Source: an uncultured archaeon (GTDB taxonomy: Archaea > Thermoproteota > Nitrososphaeria > JACIWG01). Taken from it: a DNA stretch of 64,000 nt. Of this stretch, positions 17,273 to 25,830 are shown piece by piece. Below the pieces are notes generated by a model. The model saw only the letters and a list, made by a program, of their open reading frames with translations. It was not told where the DNA came from and made no database searches. Both the position numbers and the translations under genes were made by a program. Numbering within the stretch: the stretch's first letter is position 1; each line of letters starts with the position of its first letter. The stretch lies in assembly GCA_938034445.1 (NCBI GenBank), contig CALHLD010000005.1:1-64000 (forward strand), written 5' to 3'.

Positions 17273-17609
17273 GAGATTAAAGGTTGCTAGAAAGCTATTC
17301 TGTGATGGTAATTACGAAGATGCAGTTTCAAGGGCCTATTATGCTATGTATCATGCAGCTTTAGCTGCACTGTCTACTGTAAACGTTTTTCCTAAGACTC
17401 ATGAAGGAGTAGTTTCAGAATTCGGTAAAAAATTTGTGTTGACGGGAATTTTCTCGAAGGAGCTGGGTAAAAACTTGGCTGATGCAAAGGCTGCTAGAGA
17501 AACTTACGAATATAGTGTTACAGCTACTGTGGAAAAATTGGAGGCTGAAGCAATACTGTTGAATGCTCAAGAATTTGTGGATACTATAAGAAAATATATA
17601 GAAAAGTGA
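17235..17609 (+). CDS. HEPN-domain protein (putative RNase toxin)
   Basis: The 124-residue all-helical HEPN protein contains the RAYYAMYHAA motif, which has the Rx4-6H arrangement of HEPN ribonucleases and Tyr residues of the kind targeted by MNT partners. It starts at TTG 17235 inside the end of the RHH-NTase gene, so translation is coupled. The order is antitoxin then toxin. Probable function: RNA cleavage under stress, or defence against mobile elements, held in check by the partner. Confidence 0.85.
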   Translation: MNIAKAHLEKAVERLKVARKLFCDGNYEDAVSRAYYAMYHAALAALSTVNVFPKTHEGVVSEFGKKFVLTGIFSKELGKNLADAKAARETYEYSVTATVEKLEAEAILLNAQEFVDTIRKYIEK

Positions 17610-17817
17610 AGGAGAATATGGTTTTAAGTTTGGCTTATTACAGTTTTCCAAGGAGGCGTTATCCGATAACAAAAGTTGATAGCCATTTGTGGATTTAGCA
17701 TGTACACTTTTGTACAGTTAAAGTTAATAATTATAGCAAAATTTGATTCTTTAGTAAGGTTAATTTGGAAAGTAAGATATTTATATAGTAGTTGTTTTTG
17801 CCCTTGTCGAGGAAACT
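17610..17817 (+). promoter_or_regulatory. ppsA upstream region: tiny ORF, TGTACA dyad and TATA box
   Basis: Right after the HEPN stop, AAGGAGA precedes ATG 17618 of a 26-codon ORF ending at TAG 17698 (MVLSLAYYSFPRRRYP...), possibly a remnant. Next comes the inverted repeat TGTACA-CTTT-TGTACA (17701-17716), a plausible operator or the tail hairpin of the toxin operon. The TATA box ATTTATATAG (17779-17788) lies about 30 nt before the ppsA ATG. Confidence 0.5.
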
Positions 17818-20199
17818 ATGTCTAAAAAGGATAGGTTCTTTCTAGAATTCGAGGAGATTAGGAAGGATGATGTGCCGCTTGTGGGCGGAAAAAATGCTAG
17901 CTTAGGTGAAATGATAAACGCAGGTATACCTGTTCCACCGGGCTTTGCCTTAACTGCAGCAGGATACGACTATTTTATAAACGCTTCAGGTGTTGCTGAA
18001 AAGCTTGTCGAACTTCTCTCTGGTCTCGATATTAACGATCTTGCAAAGCTTACTGAAACATCTAAAAAGGTTCGTGCTCTAATAGAGTCATGCGAATTCC
18101 CTAAGGCTCTTGAAGAGGAACTTATGAAATACTATAAGCGTCTCGGTGAAAAGGTTGGTAAAGAAAATCCTGAAGTCGCGGTGAGAAGTAGTGCTACTGC
18201 TGAAGATCTTCCAACAGCCTCCTTTGCTGGACAGCAGGAAACATACCTTTTCGTTTCAGGAAGGGAGGCTCTTGTTGAAAGCACTAAAAAATGTATAAGC
18301 TCACTTTTCACACCAAGAGCTATAGCCTATAGGGTTGAAAAGGGCTTTGACCACTTTAAGGTTAAGCTTTCTGTTGGAGTTCAGAAGATGGTTAACAGTA
18401 AGGCTGCCGGTGTAATGTTCACATTAAATCCTGTGACAGGAGATAATAATGTTGTTGTGATCGAGGGTGCTTGGGGTGTTGGAGAATCGGTTGTACAGGG
18501 GCATGTTGACCCAGACAGGTTTGTTGTAGAAAAGGGAACATACAAGATACTTGAAAAGAATGTTTCTCAGAAGAAGTTGATGACAATAAAGGGTAAGAGT
18601 GAAGATGGCTTTAGCAAGGAAGTTGAGGTTCCACCAGAGTTGCAGAATCTACCATGCCTTACTGACGAACAGGTTATAGAGTTGGCAAAATATGCTGAAC
18701 TTATTGAAAAACATTATGGTCGTGCAATGGATATTGAATGGGCTCTAGACTCTGACACCAACAAGCTGTATATTGTGCAGGCGAGGCCTGAAACAGTATG
18801 GTCCTCTAAAGTTGCTGTCGAAACAAAGGTTGAAAAGGTTAAGCCAAGTGAAGCAAAGATTCTTGTAAGAGGTCTTGGCGCCTCACCTGGTAGAGCTTCT
18901 GGGAAGGTTAGGGTTATAATGGATGTAAAGGACATTTCACAGTTCCAGGAAGGTGAAATTCTTGTTACTGAAATGACTGCACCAGACTGGGTTCCCGCTA
19001 TGAGAAAGGCTGCTGCAATCGTAACAAATGGTGGTGGTATGACAGCGCATGCTGCAATCGTTTCTAGGGAGCTTGGTGTACCATGTGTTGTTGGAACAAA
19101 GGTGGCTACAGATGTTCTTAAGACTGGACAGCTGGTAACTGTAGACGGCTCACTTGGTGTAATATATGAGGGTGTAATTGAGGAAGCTAAACCTGAAGTA
19201 AAGGCTGAAGTTCCTGCAGCCGCTGTCATTGCAAGCACCGTACCTATTACTGGCACAAAAGTTTACATGAACCTCGGTGAACCAGACAAAATTGACGAAT
19301 ACAAGGATCTGCCTTTCGATGGTATAGGATTGATGAGAATTGAATTTATTATCGCAGACTGGGTTGGAGAGCATCCTATGGCTTTAATTGAACAAGGTAA
19401 ACCTCAAGTCTTTGTAGACAAGCTTGCTGAAGGTATAGCTAAGGTTGCTAGCGCAATATATCCAAGACCTGTTGTTGTTAGACTAAGCGACTTCAAGACT
19501 AACGAATACGCTGCCCTAAAGGGTGGTGAAAAGTATGAGCCGAGAGAAAATAATCCTATGATAGGCTGGAGAGGTGTTTCAAGGTACATTAGTCCAGAAT
19601 ATGAGCCAGGTTTTAGGCTAGAATGTAAGGCTATAAAGAAGGTAAGGAATGAAATGGGCTTAAAGAATGTTTGGGTGATGCTGCCATTTGTTAGAACAAC
19701 ATGGGAAGTTGAAAAGGCTATAAAAATAATGAAGGAGGAGGGATTAGAACGTGGAAAGGACTTTAAACTATGGTTTATGGCTGAAGTTCCATCTATAATA
19801 ATATTGGCTGATGAATTCAGTAAACTTTGTGATGGTTTCAGCATAGGCTCTAACGACCTTACACAATTACTGTTAGGCGCGGATAGAGATAGTGGTATAC
19901 TTGGAAATCTAGGCTACTTTGACGAAAGAGATCCTGCAGTATTAAGGTCCATCGCACATCTAATCAAGGTAGCTCACGAAAACGGTGTAACTGTAAGCAT
20001 CTGTGGGCAGGCACCATCCGTATACCCTGAAATAACAGAATTCCTTGTAGAAAACGGAATAGACAGTATTTCAGTCAATCCTGACGTTGTTGTAACGACC
20101 AAGAAGCTTGTAGCAAGCGTTGAACAGAAACTTATACTAAAACGCCTTTCAGAACTTAAAAACACCTTATCCAATCAGAAATCAAGTCTTCTAAAATAA
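17818..20199 (+). CDS. ppsA: Phosphoenolpyruvate synthase (pyruvate, water dikinase)
   Basis: This enzyme converts pyruvate + ATP + water to PEP + AMP + phosphate, the entry to gluconeogenesis. The 793-residue protein has an N-terminal ATP-grasp domain ([25 protein letters not shown]). A swivelling domain carries the phospho-His in [14 protein letters not shown] (about residue 411). The TIM-barrel PEP/pyruvate domain has [18 protein letters not shown] and the catalytic Cys in SICGQAPS (about 730). Length and motifs match PpsA rather than PPDK. GAPDH and PGK lie 3-5 kb downstream on the same strand but are not in one operon with it. Confidence 0.96.
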   Translation: MSKKDRFFLEFEEIRKDDVPLVGGKNASLGEMINAGIPVPPGFALTAAGYDYFINASGVAEKLVELLSGLDINDLAKLTETSKKVRALIESCEFPKALEEELMKYYKRLGEKVGKENPEVAVRSSATAEDLPTASFAGQQETYLFVSGREALVESTKKCISSLFTPRAIAYRVEKGFDHFKVKLSVGVQKMVNSKAAGVMFTLNPVTGDNNVVVIEGAWGVGESVVQGHVDPDRFVVEKGTYKILEKNVSQKKLMTIKGKSEDGFSKEVEVPPELQNLPCLTDEQVIELAKYAELIEKHYGRAMDIEWALDSDTNKLYIVQARPETVWSSKVAVETKVEKVKPSEAKILVRGLGASPGRASGKVRVIMDVKDISQFQEGEILVTEMTAPDWVPAMRKAAAIVTNGGGMTAHAAIVSRELGVPCVVGTKVATDVLKTGQLVTVDGSLGVIYEGVIEEAKPEVKAEVPAAAVIASTVPITGTKVYMNLGEPDKIDEYKDLPFDGIGLMRIEFIIADWVGEHPMALIEQGKPQVFVDKLAEGIAKVASAIYPRPVVVRLSDFKTNEYAALKGGEKYEPRENNPMIGWRGVSRYISPEYEPGFRLECKAIKKVRNEMGLKNVWVMLPFVRTTWEVEKAIKIMKEEGLERGKDFKLWFMAEVPSIIILADEFSKLCDGFSIGSNDLTQLLLGADRDSGILGNLGYFDERDPAVLRSIAHLIKVAHENGVTVSICGQAPSVYPEITEFLVENGIDSISVNPDVVVTTKKLVASVEQKLILKRLSELKNTLSNQKSSLLK

Positions 20200-20279
20200 A
20201 TTTCTCTCCTAACATCCCTTTAATTTTTTCATTAACCATTTTAATCATTTATTTACCTCCATAAATTAATGTTAGATGG

Positions 20280-21044
20280 GTGCCTATGCTACTTGATATA
20301 AGAAACTTGACCGTAGAAGTGGAGGGAAAAACGGTATTAAAAAATCTATCACTATCAATAGGTTTTGGAGAAACAGTTTTACTCATGGGCCCAAATGGTT
20401 CCGGTAAATCTTCTCTAATATACACTTTAATGGGCAACCCACAATATAAGATAAAGAGTGGTTCTATAGTTTTTAAAGGAAGGGACATAACAAACTTTTC
20501 TACCGAAGAGAGGGTGAAGTTGGGGCTTGGTGCTGCCCTACAGTTTCCTCCAAAAATTTATGGTATCACGTTAAGAAATTTGGCCAAAAAACTTGCTAAA
20601 AATGATGCTGAAATTGATTCGACAGCCTCTTTGCTTAATTTAACCAGCTTTCTGGATAGGGAAATTAATGTTGGCTTTAGTGGCGGTGAAATGAAGCGTG
20701 TTGAAATATTCTTTCTTCTACTTCAGAAGCCTTCTCTTGCACTATTGGATGAGCCTGATTCTGGTGTAGATATTGAAAACATGACTGTTGTAGGCAAAGC
20801 TATAGGAAAACTTCTGTCAGACAGCAATAATACTGCGATGAAAAAGCCTTCTGGACTAATTGTAACACATTTAGGGCATATTTCAAGATATGTTTTAACT
20901 CATAGAACGTATATAATGCAGAATGGTGCAATAATATGCTATGGTCCTACAGAAAATCTTGTAAATGATGTTCTGAAGCATGGATTTGACTGGTGCATAA
21001 AATGCTATGACGATCGTTTATCATGTAAACAGGTGGGCGAATAG
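20280..21044 (+). CDS. sufC: SufC Fe-S cluster assembly ATPase
   Basis: This is the ABC-type ATPase of the SUF Fe-S cluster scaffold. Walker A is GPNGSGKSS (about 38), the signature is FSGGEMKR (about 138), Walker B is LALLDEPDSGVD, and the H-loop is VTHLGH. The 254-residue protein ends with an unusual extension WCIKCYDDRLSC holding three Cys. GTG 20280 or ATG 20286 could be the start. It is followed after 3 nt by the SufB gene. With no SufD, SufS or SufE here, this matches the minimal SmsC-SmsB system seen in many archaea. Confidence 0.93.
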   Translation: MPMLLDIRNLTVEVEGKTVLKNLSLSIGFGETVLLMGPNGSGKSSLIYTLMGNPQYKIKSGSIVFKGRDITNFSTEERVKLGLGAALQFPPKIYGITLRNLAKKLAKNDAEIDSTASLLNLTSFLDREINVGFSGGEMKRVEIFFLLLQKPSLALLDEPDSGVDIENMTVVGKAIGKLLSDSNNTAMKKPSGLIVTHLGHISRYVLTHRTYIMQNGAIICYGPTENLVNDVLKHGFDWCIKCYDDRLSCKQVGE

Positions 21045-21047
21045 GTT

Positions 21048-22283
21048 TTGAATATGGGGGAAAAGATTGAATTTTTGAATAATAGGGCAAAAATGTCCTT
21101 GCAAAATAGATGCCCATATGGGCCGGATGTAGACGTTTCATCTTACATAAAATCCGAGAATAGTTTTAAGGAGGTTGAAGATATAGGCTTACTTCCGGAA
21201 AATGTTGTTGAAAGAATAAAAAGTGTTGGCATAGATTTAGGTGGTTCCATCAAATCTTCTAGCTACTTGCAAATAGACCACAGCCTAGTGTACAAGAGGA
21301 AACTGTATCCAAACGTTGAAATATTAAGTTTAGATGAGGCATTAAACGATAAGTATTTTGTTGAAAACTATTTTTGGAATCTTATAGACGTGGGACAAGA
21401 TAAGTTTACTGCGGCAGCACAATTGTATGGAAAAGGAGGCTATGTAATAATTTCTAAAGAAAATTCTATTACAGAATCCCCAGTTCAAGCATGTCTTTTC
21501 ATAAAAGGTACAGAAGTTTTTCAAGCTCCACATAATATTGTTGTTGCTGAACCAAATTCTGTTCTACATGTTGTAACAGGTTGTGCTGCGATGCCTGAAA
21601 CTGTCGGATTACATGCTGGAATAACAGAATTTTATGTTAAAAAGAATTCTACTGTAACATTTACAATGATACATGATTGGAGCAGAGCCGCTCATGTTCG
21701 TCCAAGAACTGCAGTAGTTGTTGAAGATGGTGGAACATTTATAAACAATTATATAAACTTAAATGTCTCGGGCCTTAATTCTCTTCAATCCTATCCAATA
21801 GTATATTTGAAAGGTGAAAATTCTAGAACATTCATGTCCTCAATTATTGTTGGCAGATCAAACTCCTACATCGATTTAGGCTCAGCTGTAAAGGCTACTG
21901 GCAAAAATTCCAGTGCTGAAATCATATCAAGGGCTGTTTCAACAGATTCCTCAAAAATTGTTTCAAGGGCCAGAATATCTTCTGAAGCATCTGGTGTAAA
22001 AGGGCATATAGAATGTCGTGGCCTTATCCTTAACGATGGTTCTGGTATTTGGACTGTACCTGAACTCGATTCTATTGTCAAAGATGTTGAATTAACTCAT
22101 GAAGCTGCTGTAGGAAAGCTTTCTGAGGAATTAATATTCTATCTACTTACTAAGGGTATTGAAAGGGATGAGGCAGTATCCATGCTTGTTAGAGGTTTTC
22201 TTGAGGTCAGGGTTCCTAGTCTACCAACTTTGATTGAAAAGCAGATTAAGATTTTAATGGAGTCTAGTACAAAATTTTTGTAA
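21048..22283 (+). CDS. sufB: SufB-family Fe-S scaffold protein
   Basis: The 411-residue SufB/SufD-family scaffold has a central beta-helix and a conserved C-terminal segment (GHIECRGLILNDGSGIW ... LTHEAAVGKLSEELIFYL) containing the Cys/Glu/His residues used in cluster assembly in SufB. An N-terminal Cys-containing RCPYGPD region is specific to this type. Start candidates are TTG 21048 and ATG 21054. It pairs with SufC in a two-gene operon and would act as a homodimer in the absence of SufD. Confidence 0.9.
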   Translation: MNMGEKIEFLNNRAKMSLQNRCPYGPDVDVSSYIKSENSFKEVEDIGLLPENVVERIKSVGIDLGGSIKSSSYLQIDHSLVYKRKLYPNVEILSLDEALNDKYFVENYFWNLIDVGQDKFTAAAQLYGKGGYVIISKENSITESPVQACLFIKGTEVFQAPHNIVVAEPNSVLHVVTGCAAMPETVGLHAGITEFYVKKNSTVTFTMIHDWSRAAHVRPRTAVVVEDGGTFINNYINLNVSGLNSLQSYPIVYLKGENSRTFMSSIIVGRSNSYIDLGSAVKATGKNSSAEIISRAVSTDSSKIVSRARISSEASGVKGHIECRGLILNDGSGIWTVPELDSIVKDVELTHEAAVGKLSEELIFYLLTKGIERDEAVSMLVRGFLEVRVPSLPTLIEKQIKILMESSTKFL

Positions 22284-22330
22284 TAGATGTAAAAAAGTTT
22301 TTTAACATAAAATACGGTGAGGGTATAAAA

Positions 22331-22780
22331 TTGGTTACAAAGATTAGAGAAATGTGCATCGACGATCTTCCAGAAGTTTTTCATATAGGCGAGTCTATTT
22401 TTTCTAGCGAAACTTTTCCAATAATGTATAGAACATGGGACGAATATACTGTAACATCCCTTTTCAATAATAATAAGGACTTGTGTTTAGTGGCGGAATA
22501 CAATGATAAAGTTGTAGGTTTCATAATGGGGGTAACTGTTGAAAAACCTCAATCTCCATGGAAGTACGGGTACATTGCATGGCTTGGTGTTAGAAAGAAA
22601 TATCAGAGGTCAGGTATTGCAAGTAGATTATATGATAGTTTAGAGGAAAGGTTTAAGGAACTTGGTGTAAGAATCGTTCTAGCTGATATTGAAGCAACCA
22701 ACTTAAAGGCTCTTAAATTTTTTGAAAAGAAAAAGTTTGAACGCACAGCTTCATACATTTGGGTTAAAAAGAGCCTTTAA
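22331..22780 (+). CDS. GNAT N-acetyltransferase (RimI-like)
   Basis: This is a 149-residue GCN5-related acetyltransferase. The acetyl-CoA pyrophosphate loop is RKKYQRSGIASRLYDSL (Q/RxxGxG/A), preceded by the beta-4 strand YIAWLGV and followed by ATNLKALKFFEKKKFE. The opening IREMCIDDLPEVFHI is standard for the family. It starts at TTG 22331, 47 nt after sufB, and may be co-transcribed. Its substrate is unknown; protein N-terminal acetylation is possible. Confidence 0.85.
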   Translation: MVTKIREMCIDDLPEVFHIGESIFSSETFPIMYRTWDEYTVTSLFNNNKDLCLVAEYNDKVVGFIMGVTVEKPQSPWKYGYIAWLGVRKKYQRSGIASRLYDSLEERFKELGVRIVLADIEATNLKALKFFEKKKFERTASYIWVKKSL

Positions 22781-22783
22781 ATG

Positions 22784-23446
22784 CTAAATATTTTTAGAAA
22801 GTTCCTCAAAGCCTTCTTCAAGCTTAACTATCGGAAAGTAAATCCATTTTGGTTCAAGTAGGTTGTCTGTTAGTTTCCATTCTTCGACAGAGGAAACTCT
22901 GTATCCCACAAACCTTCCACTGATCTCATTATCTGAAAGGTAAGTGAAGTATATTCTTCTACTTTTATCAAATATTCTTTGAACAAGTTTTATTGTATAA
23001 ACATGTTTGTCATAATGTTTCCAGTTGTAGATTATAAAAGTTCTTTTTATAATCGGCCAACCTAAAGTGAATCGGAGAAGGTCTTCAAAGGTCTGTGTTC
23101 TAACTATAAGTGGTGTGTCCTTTGGAAAGTTTCTAAAGTCACTTTTCTCATCAAGATATATTAATGGAATATAGACGTCTGTTCCCTCGATGCCCTTTGA
23201 TGGTGAAATAATTTTTTTGCCTCCTGCTGTTGAAAATTTTAAAAATTTTTCTCCAACATACTCGTCTTCTGTAAAAAATATGTTTAGAAAGTCGCTTGTA
23301 TCGTCTGGGTCTCCAAACGTAAAATATACTCTAATCTGTCCTGTTCCAGTAACGAATATTCCACCATAGTATTGCATTAATTCTGTAGTCTTTGAGGCTA
23401 CAATCATTTTTGCAAGATCTTCCAAGGATTTTACTTTAAATATCAT
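22784..23446 (-). CDS. Conserved-looking protein of unknown function (220 aa)
   Basis: I do not recognise this protein. It is 220 residues, soluble, of mixed alpha/beta character with many aromatics (GQIRVYFTFGDPDD, FIIYNWKHYDKHVYTIKL, RRIYFTYLSDNEISGRF). There is no Cys and no transmembrane segment. It is convergent with the GNAT gene (3 nt between stops) and divergent from GAPDH. Codon use resembles its neighbours, so it is probably a genuine native gene. Confidence 0.65.
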   Translation of the reverse strand: MIFKVKSLEDLAKMIVASKTTELMQYYGGIFVTGTGQIRVYFTFGDPDDTSDFLNIFFTEDEYVGEKFLKFSTAGGKKIISPSKGIEGTDVYIPLIYLDEKSDFRNFPKDTPLIVRTQTFEDLLRFTLGWPIIKRTFIIYNWKHYDKHVYTIKLVQRIFDKSRRIYFTYLSDNEISGRFVGYRVSSVEEWKLTDNLLEPKWIYFPIVKLEEGFEELSKNI

Positions 23447-23502
23447 TTTATCACTATCACTTTTAATCTGTATCTATTAAATTTTTTCATGAAGGACGAA
23501 AA

Positions 23503-23512
23503 CTTTTATAGG
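23503..23512 (+). promoter_or_regulatory. TATA box of the gap-pgk operon
   Basis: ACTTTTATAGG lies about 30-35 nt before the GAPDH ATG at 23542, giving a very short leader. No strong ribosome-binding site is visible, which is consistent with leaderless or near-leaderless initiation. Confidence 0.6.
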
Positions 23513-23538
23513 CGTAATATATGCCCATTGTTTGATGA

Positions 23539-24564
<1,026 letters not shown>

Positions 24565-24603
24565 ATCTACTAAAACAGTAGCATAAGAATGGGTGTTTAG
24601 TGT

Positions 24604-25830
24604 TTGAAGTATAAAACATTAGATGATGTGAACGTTAAAGGTAAAACTGTTATCGTTAGAGTCGACTTTAATTCAACAGTAGATCCTGAAACTAAAAAGC
24701 TTTTAGATGATGAGAGAATAAAATTGCATTCTGTAACAATTAGGGAGCTGGCTGAAAAGGGTGCTAAGGTTATAGTTTTAGCGCACCAAGGTAGGCCAGG
24801 TGACGCTGACTTTATCGGGCTAGGTCAACATGCTAACCGTCTAAAGGAAATATTAGGTATAGATGTAAAGTTTGTAGAGGATGTTGTTGGAGAAAAGGCT
24901 GTTACTGCAATAAAAGAGTTAAGGGATGGTGAAATTCTTCTTCTAGATAATGTTCGAACTCTATCAGATGAAATGGCTAAAAAATCTATTGAAGAGCATG
25001 CTAATTCTATGATCGTAAATGCTCTTGCACCGTTAGCTGATCTGTTCGTCATAGACGCTTTTGCAGCAGCGCATCGTGCGCATGCATCTATTGTAGGCTT
25101 TATTCCAAAAATTCCAACTGTTTTCGGTAGAGTAATGGAGAAAGAGCTGCTTGCAATCGATAAGGTTAGGTCTGTTGAAAATAGGCCAATAGTATACGTT
25201 TTAGGCGGCTCAAAGGTTAAAGAGGGTGTTGAAATATCAGAATATGTTTTATCGAATAATAGGGTTGACTACATACTTACTGGAGGTCTTGTTGCACAAC
25301 TATTTTTGCATTCCAAAGGAATAAACTTGGGGGATGTGAATGTTAAGGTCTTAGAGGGAAGAGGTCTTCTCGACCTTGCTCCCAAAGCTAAAACCCTTTT
25401 GGACAACTTCAAGGAAAAGATTATTACACCCAAAGATTTGGCAGTTAAATCTAATGGCTTTAGAAGGGAGCTATTAGTTGAAGAACTTCCAACTGATGAT
25501 GAAATATGTGATATTGGTTCCACGACAATGGAGTATTTTGCAAAGTTTCTATCTAACGCTAAAGCTGTCTTCTTGCACGGCCCTATGGGTGTATATGAGG
25601 ACAGTAAATTTATAGAAGGTACAAGGGCCGTTTTTAAGGCTGCTGTAGAATCTGGTGCCTTCACTGTAGCTGGTGGAGGCCACACTATTGCCGCGTTAAG
25701 TAGACTTGGTCTATATGATAAAGTATCATATATTAGCTCTGGTGGTGGAGCATTGCTGGAGGCTCTTATGGGTAAAAAGCTTCCAGTTATAGAAGCAATA
25801 GAAAAGTATCAGACAACATTTTTTAGCTAA
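24604..25830 (+). CDS. pgk: Phosphoglycerate kinase (archaeal type)
   Basis: This enzyme interconverts 1,3-bisphosphoglycerate + ADP and 3-phosphoglycerate + ATP. The 408-residue protein has VIVRVDFNSTVDP, LAHQGRPG, IVYVLGGSKVKEG and the nucleotide-binding GAFTVAGGGHT. Insert and deletion features such as AFAAAHRAHAS are those of archaeal PGKs, in contrast to its bacterial-type GAPDH partner. It starts at TTG 24604, and its stop overlaps the end of the convergent surface-protein gene by 8 nt. Confidence 0.95.
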   Translation: MKYKTLDDVNVKGKTVIVRVDFNSTVDPETKKLLDDERIKLHSVTIRELAEKGAKVIVLAHQGRPGDADFIGLGQHANRLKEILGIDVKFVEDVVGEKAVTAIKELRDGEILLLDNVRTLSDEMAKKSIEEHANSMIVNALAPLADLFVIDAFAAAHRAHASIVGFIPKIPTVFGRVMEKELLAIDKVRSVENRPIVYVLGGSKVKEGVEISEYVLSNNRVDYILTGGLVAQLFLHSKGINLGDVNVKVLEGRGLLDLAPKAKTLLDNFKEKIITPKDLAVKSNGFRRELLVEELPTDDEICDIGSTTMEYFAKFLSNAKAVFLHGPMGVYEDSKFIEGTRAVFKAAVESGAFTVAGGGHTIAALSRLGLYDKVSYISSGGGALLEALMGKKLPVIEAIEKYQTTFFS

